Origin: Chromera velia
Lineage: Eukaryota > Sar > Chromeraceae
Direction of reading: 5' to 3'
DNA length: 22,762 nt
Assembly (NCBI GenBank): GCA_018398765.1
Contig: JAHBMJ010005949.1
Coordinates: forward strand, 37,501-60,262
Positions 1 to 9,949 of this stretch are shown one piece after another. Numbering within the stretch: the stretch's first letter is position 1; every line of letters begins with the position of its first letter. The translations under genes were made by a program, and so were the position numbers. The notes beneath the pieces were generated by a model that was not told the origin of the DNA, did no database searches, and saw only the letters and a program-made list of their open reading frames with translations.

Positions 1-304
1 TCATGAGGCACTCAAGAATGAACATGCAGGTCAGTCAAGGCAGGCATGCTTTCGTATAGTTCCTTCCGGCTGACTCTCTCGATCGATCGATCGCTGTGCA
101 GCTGAATGAGAGAGTCAACAGACAGGCCCCTCGGGGTAGTGACCCAACGTGCCGCTATGGTTTTTTTTTTTTTAACCATATGTTTTTTGTAGTTGTTCCA
201 TAGATGCATGTCGTTTCAATTTCTAGTCAGATTTGACTTGTTTGGTCGTGCATGGCCTCTTTTCTGTGCCTTTTGTTTATTGGTTTGTGCCCCTCTTTCT
301 GCAG
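1..304. other. Left-edge noncoding/intron-like sequence
   Basis: I see no convincing gene here. The stretch holds a CGATCGATCGATCG run near 80-93, a run of T near 160-172, and a pyrimidine-rich segment that ends in CTTTCTGCAG at 304 and reads like the 3' end of an intron. A CAG followed by GTCAGT near 28-34 resembles an exon/intron junction, so part of an upstream exon may lie at the very edge. Confidence 0.4.
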
Positions 305-419
305 AAGGTCTGGAAGGTCTCTTCCAGCAAGGAGAGTTTCGGTGTAGCTTGGGTGTGCCTCGCTCTGCTCAAGAGGGTCTGTTTGGGGGGGGGGGAGGGG
401 ATTCGGAAGATGACTCTTC
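305..419 (+). CDS. Candidate LRR-gene exon
   Basis: The segment lies between an intron-like acceptor (CTTTCTGCAG ending at 304) and a consensus donor GTGAGT at 420-425. Two frames are open across it. The frame starting at 305 reads like an LRR helix-strand turn (ALLKRVCLGGG followed by IRKMTLR), and the other is Gly/Ser-rich. A run of about eleven G sits near 388-398. The exon call rests on splice-site pattern and open frame only. Confidence 0.4.
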
Positions 420-3400
420 GTGAGTGGGAACAGAGGTATCGTTGCAATCAGCAATTTAGACACTTATCCATCCATGCACTTCCGTTCTGTCGATGTCCGC
501 TCCTTTCGCGAGTGAATGCATTGCCGTCGTACGATTTCTTTACACTTTTGTTTCTTTGTTCCTCGGCTAGTCTCCTAGAAGCCTCATGTCTTACATATCG
601 TTTTGTCCGTGCTCTTTTTTCTTGAACATCTGTGCCACCTCTTATCCTCGCATGGTCGTCTCCTGTAGCAATCCCAGTCATTTCTTTTAGGCCTACTGCG
701 TACCCTTCCTTCTGTCTCTTTCCTGATCTCTCGAGTGGTCCCTGTTCTCTGAATTTGACATCTAGTGGGCCCATGCTCTCTTTCTTTTTTTCCGGCACTG
801 ACTGTGGGGGTATCTGCAGGGGAAAGTGAGGGTGCCTTCTCTGAAACTGGACGTATCAGGTTGGTCGACGGGAGGGGGCTCGAGGGTGGGAGAGCAAACT
901 CAGGCGGCAAAAGCTGTCAGATCGACTGAAGGGCCGTGCGTACCTTCCGTGTCACAGGGAGAGGTTTGCGTGCCATGCTTCGGTTTCTAAATTCTGTGCA
1001 GGGATGTCCTCGCCTTTCATTCCGCTTGCGACGCATGTTTCTCAGCTCGTTACTTCTGGGCGTTCATTTGCCTCTGTTCATTTATCAACACCTCTCCGCT
1101 TATCTCTCCATCTTGCTACGTACCTACTTGATCCATCCCACCACTTATTGGCCAGAGTGCCTGTACGTGTCTGTCTCTTTCCTTTTAACGATTTCTTCTT
1201 CTCTTCACCTTCTTCCTGATTCCCTTCAATCGATCAGACTGCCGACTGAGTCCCGCAAAGGTGTTCCTTCTTCTCACCCTGTTGCCTTCTTCTGCTGAGG
1301 AGCTCAAGCTGGGTAGGCACAATTTATCTGCAGGGGGCAGAAGAGTAGTCGGTGGGGGTTGAAAGCTCTAATCAAGCTCAGAATGGTGCGGAGGGACAAT
1401 GAAAGGCAGTGGGTGGCTGTGTCATTGAAAAGAGACGGATTTTCTGTCGATGAGAGCGCGAGGATCTTTGAGGAGGAAATTTCTTAATGTGTCTCTGCTG
1501 CCCTTCCTTCGTTCTTCCACTAAAGTCGTTGTTCTCTTTCGTGTTTCTCATTTGTACCTTCTTTCTTATTCGTCTGTCTTGTCGTTTCCTCAGGAGCGTC
1601 TTCCGTGAAGGACCGCGGCTTCCCTCTTTTACATTCTTTCCTTTCACGGCTCTGGAGAGGCTCGACTCGGTTGAAGAGCTTGGCCTTCGGAGGTCAGATG
1701 GAAGGCCGGCAAGAAAATTAAGGGGGGTGCATGGGGTGGGGTGGGGAAAAGGGAGACGGAATGCAGCGTTGGAAAGTCAGACTTGGTGAGAAAGACCTCC
1801 AGGTGGAAGACAATTAACATGACCAATGGAGAAGAGGACTTCGTTCGATCATGTGACTGTGTTCGACTTCCTCGAGTCGCTTTCTCTGTCGATTGTTGTT
1901 CCCTCTGTCTGCCTGCAGAGAATTCTATCGAAGCCAACACATCTTTTTGGATTTTCTCGTCCCTTCCGCCGTCTGTCGAGAGCGTCTCTTTGAAAGGTGG
2001 GGGGACTTTTGAGAAAGTGTGAATTCAAAAGAAGTAGAGTCCTCTGTACACAGCTGCTGCATCTTGTACCAGTCACTCACCAGTGTTCTTTCTGAGGAAG
2101 TCAGGAACCCTCTTACATGTTCTTCGCATTTGCTTCCTTGGCTTGAAAGACCACTTCCGTCTTGTTGTCTCTGCGTGTTCACACACGAGACTGGGTTCCT
2201 CGCCTTGGCCCCATATTCCTGCGCTGAACCGCCAGAAATTCATTTCCTTTAATTCTGTCGTGTGACGCGGCCACGAGGGCCGATGAAGAAAGTGGACAAG
2301 TAGGTTTCAGCGCAGGCACAAAATACGTCTAAATTCCTCCTCACTGCATGTGCCTGCAGGCAACCATCACACGAGTTGGCTGAAAGGCTTGCAATCTGCA
2401 GTGGGGACGGGTGCAGTGCGTTTCTGCTTGAAGAGCCTGGTCCTGGATGACACGCAGTTAACGTCTCGGGACGTGACAGAGCTCTTCCAGACTTTCGGGA
2501 GAGCGCGGTCTTTATTGGAGCCTTCGATCAGGGTCGAGACGTTAAGTCTGTCCGACAAGGGGGCGTGCGTCCACTTTAAGGGTATTGAGGAGGTGGTCTA
2601 CACAGCGCTTTGGTACAATGCTCTCCCTTTTCTCCGTTCTGTCCAAATCAGAGGAAGCAGGGAGCTTTGGGGACGCTCGTGGAGTAGTTTTGATGAGGTG
2701 CTAGAGGCAGGGAAGTTTCGTCGTCTTGAGGTCTTGGACCTCGGAACAGAAGCCTCATTTCTGCGATCGAGCCTGAGTCTCTCAGCAGGTGAGGAGGGGA
2801 ATGCATTCAGCATTGTTGACGTTGGCAAGCTTTTTCGCAAACCGTTCGTCCCCAGGTTGAAAGTCCTTAACCTGAAAGGTCACTGGATGTATCAAAGAGA
2901 AACAGAAACCATTTTTGAGGCGTTGACCTCACATGAGAGCGCCCCTTTTGAGAGTGTGCATTTGTCTCTGATGTGGATGGATGAGAGTCATGCAAACATA
3001 ATCAAGGAGGGAGGTCTGCCTTTCTTCGAGACTTTGGGTTTGGGCGGGAGGGCTCTGAATGTCTTCGCACAATTTTGCTGCAATGATGAGCGGTATTGCT
3101 GCGAGGCGCCGCGACCCGCGCTTGAGCTTGTAGCGTCTTTCGCTTCCTTCATTCACCATTCCTTGACACCGGCCACCTGCCATGGCGTGCCTCATTGCTG
3201 CTGTTCAGACAGGAATGATTGGATCATCTCTGAACAAAATCGCTCTCCGTCATGGAGACATTCACGATCCGGCTGAACCTTTATTGCTGTCCATTTTTGG
3301 GGCCGCTCTCCCCAGCCTCACCCACCTCACTTTAGACAGTATGAAGTTGTCAGCCGACGACATAGAAGTTTTCGCGATGGGGCTCCAGGCTGGGAATTTT

Positions 3401-3880
3401 CCTGCGTTACGCTCCCTCAGTCTGCGTTCAAGCTATCATCTGGGCTCCTCGGGGTTGCGTGCGTTGATGGATGCATCAAATGAGGGGGCCCTAGAAAATC
3501 TGGAAGCATTGGATTTGGGGTGGACAAGGGTTGGAAGGGGGATGGAGTGGTTGGCAAAGTCTCTGAGAGCAGGGAGACTGTCGAAATTGAAAGAGCTCGT
3601 TCTGGACCAGTGTGAGATGAGTGACAAGAGCATGAAGTGGCTGGGGTGGTGTCTCCATCATGTTAGCCTTCCGAACCTCGAGCGGTTGAACTTGAAAAAC
3701 AGTGTAGGTAAGCATTACGGCTCGGTTGGAGCCCGGGCTTTCTGCGAGTCCCTGCGGCATGATTCTTTGCCTGCGTTGTCCTCCATTGTGGTGGACACCC
3801 CCATCGCTCCTTTCATTCGTCAGGCAATTCGGGCAGGAGTGCTTCCACCAGTGCATATCGGCAACTTTGACTTTGAATGA
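305..3880 (+). CDS. Intron-rich leucine-rich-repeat protein gene (RNI type), 5' part uncertain
   Basis: This span is read as one split gene. Leucine-rich repeats of the ribonuclease-inhibitor kind (about 28 residues, an LxxLxL strand followed by a helix, units such as LEALDLGWT and LERLNLKN) recur across the last two large exons and can also be seen in the smaller upstream pieces (VPSLKLDVSG, PPSVESVSLKGG). Such proteins are protein-binding scaffolds; no catalytic domain is visible, so the partner and process are unknown. Separating stretches are rich in C and T and end in CTGCAG or CTCAG, as introns do. The end is secure (TGA 3878-3880). The beginning is not: no convincing start codon was found and the gene may extend left of the window. 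The exon chain cannot be fixed by hand because several donor sites compete. Confidence 0.75.
820..935 (+). CDS. Candidate LRR-gene exon
   Basis: It follows an acceptor GTATCTGCAG ending at 819. The frame from 820 is open and contains VPSLKLDVSG, an LRR strand signature. GTGCGT at 936 is the donor that keeps phase with the next candidate exon at 1334 (two bases left over here, one needed there). GTACCT at 940 is an alternative donor. Neighbouring sequence on both sides is pyrimidine-rich. Confidence 0.45.
1334..1483 (+). CDS. Candidate LRR-gene exon
   Basis: An acceptor TTATCTGCAG ends at 1333. Only the frame with codons from 1335 is open, and it stays open until TAA at 1485-1487. The peptide is basic and helical in look (WGLKALIKLRMVRRDNERQ). 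The donor is uncertain: GTGGGT at 1409 and GTCGAT at 1446 are possible, so the real exon is probably shorter than the open stretch. Confidence 0.4.
1594..1785 (+). CDS. Candidate LRR-gene exon
   Basis: It begins after a strong acceptor (TTTCCTCAG ending at 1593). Two overlapping frames both look LRR-like: one gives LDSVEELGLRRS and stays open to a GTGAGA donor at 1786; the other gives STRLKSLAFGG and stops near 1710. I cannot decide between them by eye. The downstream sequence to 1918 is intron-like. Confidence 0.4.
1919..1995 (+). CDS. Candidate LRR-gene exon
   Basis: An acceptor CTGCCTGCAG ends at 1918. The frame with codons from 1921 encodes a short piece ending PPSVESVSLKGG, a clear LRR strand. 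GTGGGG near 1996 is a possible donor; the frame stops at TGA shortly after 2015. The following 350 bases are intron-like and end in TGTGCCTGCAG at 2359. Confidence 0.45.
2360..3060 (+). CDS. LRR-protein exon (large, internal)
   Basis: After the acceptor at 2359 one frame (codons from 2359) is open for about 900 bases. It carries a run of LRR strands: LKSLVLDD, VETLSLSD, LRSVQIRGS, LEVLDLGTE, LKVLNLKG and FETLGLGG, each separated by helical stretches. The repeat pattern breaks after about 3060, and a Cys-rich peptide with no LRR character follows, which suggests the exon ends near here. GTCTTC at 3061 is in the right phase to join the next exon at 3209; GTAGCG at 3130 is a second option. An ATG at 2350 sits inside the acceptor region and is unlikely to be a true start. 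Confidence 0.8.
3209..3880 (+). CDS. LRR-protein terminal exon
   Basis: An acceptor-like CATTGCTGCTGTTCAG ends at 3208; from there a frame offset by one base from the previous exon is open to TGA at 3878-3880. It encodes at least five clean RNI-type repeats (LTHLTLDS, LRSLSLRSS, LEALDLGWT, LKELVLDQ, LERLNLKN) and ends in a short acidic tail. The ATG at 3182 lies upstream of the likely splice site, so a separate short gene starting there is the main alternative. Continuity of repeat type across the gap favours one spliced gene. Confidence 0.85.
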   Translation, partial: TGMIGSSLNKIALRHGDIHDPAEPLLLSIFGAALPSLTHLTLDSMKLSADDIEVFAMGLQAGNFPALRSLSLRSSYHLGSSGLRALMDASNEGALENLEALDLGWTRVGRGMEWLAKSLRAGRLSKLKELVLDQCEMSDKSMKWLGWCLHHVSLPNLERLNLKNSVGKHYGSVGARAFCESLRHDSLPALSSIVVDTPIAPFIRQAIRAGVLPPVHIGNFDFE

Positions 3881-4140
3881 ATCCTTTTGTCCTCTTTGCA
3901 CTGTTTGTATGGTATCGTTTGAGAGCCTCTCCGGCACACTTTTTGTTTGCAAAGCAAAACCACGCCTGTATGCATGCATTCATACCTGATGGATGCACTT
4001 GCCAGTGAATCCCGTTACTTCCTGCAAGACGTCCCGTTCACAGCATTGGAAGTTGGAACTATAGTTTGGAAGTCAATCATATCGTCAGTTAAAGTTGGAA
4101 CAAACATTTAAAGTATGACTTAGTATTCAGTCAGATTACC

Positions 4141-4159
4141 TCATCATCATCATTATCAT
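4141..4159 (+). repeat. (TCA)n short tandem repeat, 5' flank of LINE
   Basis: Five TCA units, one interrupted as TTA, precede the retrotransposon. The same trinucleotide forms the tail at the element's other end (12254-12276), so this could be target DNA of the same sequence, the tail of another copy, or coincidence. Confidence 0.7.
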
Positions 4160-4162
4160 GGT

Positions 4163-4211
4163 GCTCTGATTGCTCTGATTGCTGTAAAAAATGGCTCTGA
4201 TTGCTCTGATT
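4163..4211 (+). repeat. GCTCTGATT 9-mer repeat, four copies
   Basis: GCTCTGATT occurs as two tandem copies from 4163 and two more from 4194, separated by GCTGTAAAAAATG. The arrangement lies between the (TCA)n run and the first ORF, in the position of a LINE 5' untranslated region, where tandem promoter-like monomers are known in some LINEs. A role here is only inferred. Confidence 0.7.
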
Positions 4212-4362
4212 CTCTGTAATCTGACACTTTTCCAGTCTTTTGAAGCCTAAAAATAGAGGACAACGGGGCTTGTCAATAATTGGAACCCGTCTCCCTGTTC
4301 AATCTTTTCCTGTTGCTCTCTCTGGCTCCCTCTGTCGGTGATTGTCACCCCCTGCTCCAGCC

Positions 4363-5538
4363 ATGACTGATGAAAAGCCACCCTCGTTGAGTGATGTGAT
4401 GAAAGGGCTCCAAGGACTAGCGTTGTCCTCGGAGGAAATAAAAAAGGATACCGCTGTCATCAAAGCAGATATGCAAAAGATGAACAGCGATGTCCACAAA
4501 AACTCATCCGCCATCACTGAGATCCGTACAGACCTCGACGAGGTCAGAGTCGGGATGTTGCAGGACTGGTTGGAAAATGAAAAGTAAAGCAAGAGGGAGA
4601 TGAGGGGGCAGGGAGTCATCCTGGGGATCAACTTGCAGGAAGTGGAAGTTACTCGGCCAGACGGTCGGCGTCTCCGCAGCGCTCCACAAATTCGGAGACC
4701 TGCTTCCCCCCTCCGAGTCTTCCTGGATCGTTTGTGTACGATTGCTCAGTACGACCACCCTGACTGCATCACAGAGTGGACCGTGCAGAGATTCTATCCT
4801 ACATAGAGATCGTGGGGGGGGGAGCAGTTTGAGGAAATACAGTACCGCTCTGAGCTCTCCATGCCCGAGGGTGATATGGAAGAGCTCCTCCTCATGTTCG
4901 ACCTTGCAGTCGACCGAGCGGGAGAATACCAGGATGGGCGTTTGTTGGGAGTACCACTTACCTCCTTCACTACAGAAACAGGAGGGAAGGTGGAGGATTC
5001 GATGGTTCGAATAGTGAGTGCTTCTTCACCTGTCTCGAGACTCATGAATAGAGTCAGGGCAGCTGTGAAAGCGCAGTCTGAGAGACTAGCGTCTGTCGGT
5101 TAGGACAAACTCGTGACCGCACTCGGGCCGGTCTGCGAGGATTATTTTAAAGCGATGGGCCCACCACCGAAACTCGCGAACCCGCCACGCGAGTGCGATG
5201 ACGATGGGATGACAACGCAGCTGTACCAGTTTATGGTCGATTGGCGAGCTGGAAAGTACAGGGGTCTGTGGGTTGCCGATGTCCACCGTCAGGACAACGG
5301 TGAGGCCATTGTGACACACACCGCCAACCGTCTCAGCTTCCGCCCGACACCTCCACCAGCAGGAGGTGGATTTGGGAAGAGAGGGATCTGCAGGGGGAGT
5401 GAGAGAGAGTCAAAGCATGTGAGCAGGCTCGACAAAGAGTCTCTTGAGGGCACGGGGAGATATCGCCTGCCGTTTTCTCACGTCGGCGACGATCAGACGG
5501 GAACGGGATGGGGGGGTGGACCTCTGCAGCAGCAGTAA
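4363..5538 (+). pseudogene. LINE ORF1-like protein with N-terminal coiled coil (interrupted)
   Basis: Starting at ATG 4363, the first 74 codons include a heptad-rich segment (about residues 25-65, core IKKDTAVIKADMQKM) like the trimerising coiled coil of L1-type ORF1 proteins, which bind the element RNA as chaperones. The frame continues past TAA 4585, TAG 4804 and TAG 5101 with normal-looking protein sequence (for example LLLMFDLAVDRAG, LYQFMVDWRAGKYRGLWVADV), so the stops look like later lesions. It ends at TAA 5536, directly after a Gln-rich CAG run. That last stop could be another lesion or a true ORF1 end. No RRM or CCHC knuckle could be recognised. The role is inferred from position and coiled coil. 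Confidence 0.65.
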
Positions 5539-6429
5539 CAGGTCCACAAGGCAGGAGGCATGCCGGAGACGGCTCAGTCCCCTCAGGCCGTGGCAGGGCA
5601 CTCAGCACAGAACTATGACGGAGGGGGGAGTGCGCAGCACTTCGATTTGACGAGAGCGGATAGACGTGTCTCGATAGAGAATGGAGGGGGCTTTTCCTCC
5701 TTGCCGGAAGATGAGAAAATGGAAGGAGGCGGTGGAGGGGTGACGGCGATGGCAGCACCAGCCCCAGGCGTGCCGCTGGTAAGAGGGAAAGGGGGTTCTC
5801 CTTCCTCTTGCTCCAGAATCAACCCGAGTGTCACAGTGACACCATCGTCCCCTTTTCTTCCCCCCTCCTCCCTTTTATGCAGATGGGATCAATGCCTCAG
5901 AATACAGGAACTTGGGGACAAGAACCTTAGGGAAACGGGGATTCCTGGTGAAGGGCCTCGGCTATCGGAATTACATGTATGCGCCCCCCCTCTCTCTTGT
6001 CTCTATGATGAACGCGACAGCAACCCTGGACTGCCTCCTCTCTGCTCCCTCCCTCCTCCCCCAGGCTTTGTCCCTCGATGGGACGGTCTTCTCCAGGCGA
6101 GTCAGGCGTTTGTGGGACTGAGGAAAGAGGATGAATGGAGGACAGTCAGGAGGGAAAAGAAGGGACGACAGGCTGCATGCTCGGGGGGGCGTCATTCTCA
6201 CACTCTTTCTTTTTCTCAGCTAGACAATACACATGAGGACACACATAGACAGGTCTCTTTCTCCCCATCTCGTTCATCTCTCTCTGCCGCCTCTGCCCTG
6301 TGTAAGAACAGACAAGCCGACCGGGATGGAAGACAAGATGATGAAGGGAAGCCAGAGAGGAAGAGACAGAAGAGAGTGCTAGGACGGTTCTCTCCTTCAC
6401 CTCCTGTTCCACCGTCACAAATTCATTGA
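5539..6429 (+). pseudogene. LINE linker segment, low-complexity Pro/Ser/Gly-rich
   Basis: The same frame as ORF1 continues from 5539 to TGA 6427-6429. The product is rich in Pro, Ser, Gly and basic residues, and no domain is recognised. Pyrimidine-rich blocks (for example near 5845-5880, ending in TTTATGCAG) look intron-like, so I cannot exclude that part of it is noncoding leader between ORF1 and ORF2. In favour of coding: the frame matches both neighbours exactly. Confidence 0.45.
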
Positions 6430-7536
6430 CCTGTGCACAAGTCATCTTACACCCAAAGTATGCCGGCCCTCAGGTCGGACAAATCAACAATACCCCCGAA
6501 GTCGGGGGCACGCTTTGGCTGCACACTCTCACCTTCACTCATGGTCTCTCTCCCCTTCACCAACTCTCCCGGCCCTGTCACCAAGACTGTCCCCTTACAC
6601 ACCCCTCTCCCTCCATTCATAGACAGCCCGCCACCCACAGACACTCCACCACCAACTGACACACCACCACCACCTTCCCCTTGGAAAAACAGAAAGGACA
6701 GGACTAGAATATACAAAGAAAGGCGGAGGGTGAAACAGACCGAAAGACGAAGAGTGAGGAAGGCAAGGGAAGAAACGGAAAGACAGAAGAGAGAGAGAGA
6801 GCGGGATCTCTCAGAATGGAGCTACTCTTTCTCTCCTTTCCTCCCTAAAAGAACCTTTCCTCCTTTTTCCATCCTTCTGTCTGATACATGCCTCTTTCTC
6901 TTTTTTATACGAATGTGGGGGGCGTTTGAGGGGTGGGGCTTACGAGACAACGCCACCAATTCACGTTCATCTAACCATACACCGACTCTTCCACCTCCCG
7001 TACAAACTCATTGCCTCCTTTCACCACGTATACATACGGATCACCAAACACATACACCCCTATCCTCTCACATGTTCACAAGTAAGACAACATGCACGGA
7101 CACCCCCATCTCCACTCTCATTGACGATAAATCCCGCGCCTCCTCCACACTCAGTCACCAGTATGCAGTCCCTCCTATCCCCCCTCTCTGCCCTTATCCA
7201 TCCATACCCACCCCTCTCTGCGCCGGCCTCTCATCCCCAGCGACCTGCACAGAGACGATAGAGAGAGAAGAAAGACACATCGATGCAACGCCCCTTCTAC
7301 CTCACCCCTTACCCCTTCACACCCACTCAACCCATACGCATCTCACCCAACACACAGCAGGGGGGGGGGAGCAGCAGAAAGAGAAGAGACAAGAGGGCAA
7401 GAAGTCGGCACCCCAGCGGGAGAGAAAGAAGGTAGAGGGAAAAGAAGAAAAGAAAGACAGGTCCGACTCGTCAGAAAAAGAAAAAAGAACGAAAGGGAAC
7501 GATAGGGGCGGAGGAAAGAAAGGAGGGTCGCAGAGT

Positions 7537-8046
7537 TGCTGCAGTTGTCGGGATGTTGGTGGGGGTGTGTGTGTTGGCTGCCCGTGTGCGAGGGCAGGGA
7601 CTGCATGCAGAGACTGCGACCCATTGAAGAAGGGACTGTACAGGAATTGGGATGGGAAAGGAAAAGAAAGAAAAAGAAAGAAAGGAGATGCAGGGCCTTT
7701 CCCTCCCCCTGCTGCCCCTCCCTCTTCTTCGACTTCCGCTTCCTCGTCTTCTTCTTTTTCTTCCTCTTCCTCTTCCACTTCTTCCTCCTCATCCTCCTCT
7801 TCTTCTTCTTCCTCTTCTTCTTCCTCTTCCTCCTCCTCTTCATGTTTTTCTTCCTCTTCCTCTTCCTCTTCTTCTTTCTCTTCCTCTTCCCCTCCTTCTT
7901 TCTCTTCCTCTTCTTCCTCTACGCCCCTTCACTGCTGTCCATGTAATCCGCGCGCAGCCTGTGTGACCGCTGCCTGCCCGTGTATTCGAAAAGGCGAGGG
8001 GTGCGTTTCGTACACCCCCCTTCAGAAAGGCAACTGCAAGAATGAG
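7537..8046 (+). other. Two CXC-like Cys-rich motifs flanking a poly-Ser tract (LINE ORF2)
   Basis: Motif 1 has cysteines at codons 7537, 7540, 7546, 7570, 7579, 7585, 7606 and 7615, with the core GCPCARAGTACRDC followed by PLKKG. Motif 2 has cysteines at 7933, 7936, 7942, 7960, 7975, 7981 and 8002, with the core ACPCIRKGEGC followed by PLQKG. The spacing C-P-C-x3-G-x2-C and the trailing K-G-x-x-x-N resemble the CXC zinc/DNA-binding motif of MSL2 and TSO1-like proteins. The two motifs share their trailing NGKG/DGKGKER segment, so one is a duplicate of the other. Between them lies a tract of about 65 mostly Ser codons, all pyrimidine on this strand. DNA or RNA binding is inferred. Confidence 0.75.
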
Positions 8047-8214
8047 AACGGGAAAGGGAGAGAGAGATGTTTAAAGAAAGGCAATTCTTCCGCTGTCCCT
8101 TCCTCCTTGTCGTCCTCTATTTTGTCGTCCTCCCGAGTTTTGTCTTCGTCTTCTTCCCTACCCTCGTCCTCCATCAACACCGCATCCCTTGCCGCTCTTC
8201 TCTCTGTATATGCT

Positions 8215-9165
8215 TTGAGGGTTGGAACGTACAATATCGGGGGGTTGGGAGGGAAACTAAATGATGGATCCCTTCTCTCTTTTCTTTTGACTGTCGATAT
8301 TGCCATACTGACGGAAACAAAAATGCCGACCACCAGAGTTAAGGTGGGAGGTTTTGAAGGAGAGAATTTCTCACACCGCGAGTGGTTCAGAAGAAAGATG
8401 AACGTGCACGCTGCAGCCAGAGATAAGAACGTAAGCACAGGGGGGGTGGCCATTTTGGTGCGTTCCTCCCTCATCGGTCAGTATCGTCCCACGTTTGTGG
8501 CTCCGAGCGTGGCAAAAGTTGTCTTGTGGGGAGTCCATCTGCCTTTCTATCCGGAGCCTGACGTTCTTGTGTCTTCCTCCCCTTCTGTTTTACATGTTTT
8601 CGGGTATTATTGGGTTGAGGTCAATTCGTGTCAGAGAGGTGAGATAGAGCAGAGAGCGAGAGAAAGGGAATTATTTTTGGATGCACTCTGTTCCGAATCG
8701 GTGCCACTTGAGCATGGGAGAGTGGTGATGGGGGACGTAAATGCGCATGTTCGGACGGAAATGCCCAAAGGAGTGACTTGGGTGCGTGACCCAGAGGCTG
8801 AGGAGTTGGAAAGTAGAGAAGATTTTCTAGTAAAAGGGTGGGAGAGGCGAAGCCAGTGCAGAAAGCCAGTGGTGACTGAGCAAGGGAAAGCGGTCTTGCA
8901 GATGTGTGAGCAGTCTAACATGCTCATCTACCACAGCTTGAGCAGAATCTCGCAAGGGGGGGACAGTGGGTGGAGTTCCTTTTCTGACCAGTGCACTTTC
9001 ATCGATGTCACAGAAGAAGACATTCAGAACGAAGGGAAAGGAGAGGGGACGGTCATTGACCTCACTTTGGCAGATCCATCCCTTCTCCTCACACAACCGT
9101 CCTTACACACCATCCCTATCCCCGAGAGTGCAAGTCACCATCGCGCGGTTGTCTTGGCACTTAGA
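8215..9165 (+). other. AP-type endonuclease (EEP) domain of LINE ORF2
   Basis: The domain opens with LRVGTYNIGGLGGK (the conserved Asn of motif I). It then shows ILTETK with the catalytic Glu at 8314, GGVAILVRSSL, VMGDVNAH with Asp at 8734 and Asn at 8740, TVIDLTLADPS, and finally SHHRAV at 9133-9150. EEP endonucleases of LINEs nick target DNA to start target-primed reverse transcription. The last motif is normally S-D-H; here the Asp is His (CAC at 9136). The rest of the active site looks intact. Confidence 0.9.
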
Positions 9166-9949
9166 CGGCAGCAGGATGGAAGGACAGACCACAGCAGCGA
9201 GGGAGATCCAAACCGCAGAAGTGCTTATCAGGGAAAAGCACCACAGCCAATGAGGTTAACCCTTGTGACAGACACAGACCTTTTCTGGCTAGCATCCAGA
9301 GTGAAGGCTTTCAGTGACCAGTCATGGGCCGAGCTCTGGGGGTGGGGGGAAGAGAGAGCACAGGTGATCTGCCCCATGCCTCCTCCTCCTCCTGCACCAA
9401 ACATACCTCTTATCCCCCCGTCTGAGCCGACCCCCCCTACTGAGCAGCTGCGAGTTCTGGTGAGTGAATGGGAAGTCACCCTGTCAGGGGTGAAGCCGTC
9501 GAAACCTGACTCCCAGGGAAGCGGGTGGGGGGGAGGGACAAGAAGGAGGAAAGAGAGAGCCGAGTGGTTTGACCGTGAATGTGCATGCATGAAAGCGAGA
9601 CTTCAGGAAGCGAGAAAAGAAAGAGACAGGGTCGAGAAAGAAACCGTAAGCAGGCCACAAGAGAGTCTGCTGAAGGAAGTACGTAGAGCTGAGGTGAAGA
9701 TAGCAAGAGAGACAGCAAGACTCTATAAGAAGAAAAAGAAAGCGTATAGAGAAGAAAAGTTAAAGAGACTTGCATATCACATACAGAGAGACCCGTGTCT
9801 GATCTGGAAACTCCGTCGCCGGCTGACTCTCGCTATAGATGGAAGAGACGCAGAGGGCCTGAAACCCAATGCAGGTGAGTTCACAAATTTCTGGTCGAGT
9901 GTTTTCGCGGGTCCTGGGCTCCCCCCTCTCCCCTCAGACCTCCCTGTCA

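Larger units (their letters stand above)
3881..4362. other. 3' flank of LRR gene and 5' flank/UTR of retrotransposon
   Basis: No gene is seen. The stretch contains the presumed 3' untranslated region of the LRR gene, a (TCA)n run at 4141-4159, four copies of a 9-mer between 4163 and 4211, and a C/T-rich leader just before the retrotransposon ATG at 4363. The exact 5' end of the retrotransposon is not visible. Confidence 0.5.

Noticed and set aside
1004-1219. Frame after GTGCAG at 1011 as a further LRR exon
   Set aside because: Very rich in C and T with Leu/Ser/Thr/Tyr only, no LRR pattern, and skipping it keeps phase between 935 and 1334.
7317-7843. Long minus-strand frames rich in Glu or Lys/Arg
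   Set aside because: They are the complement of the poly-Ser and basic tracts of the LINE ORF2; low complexity only.
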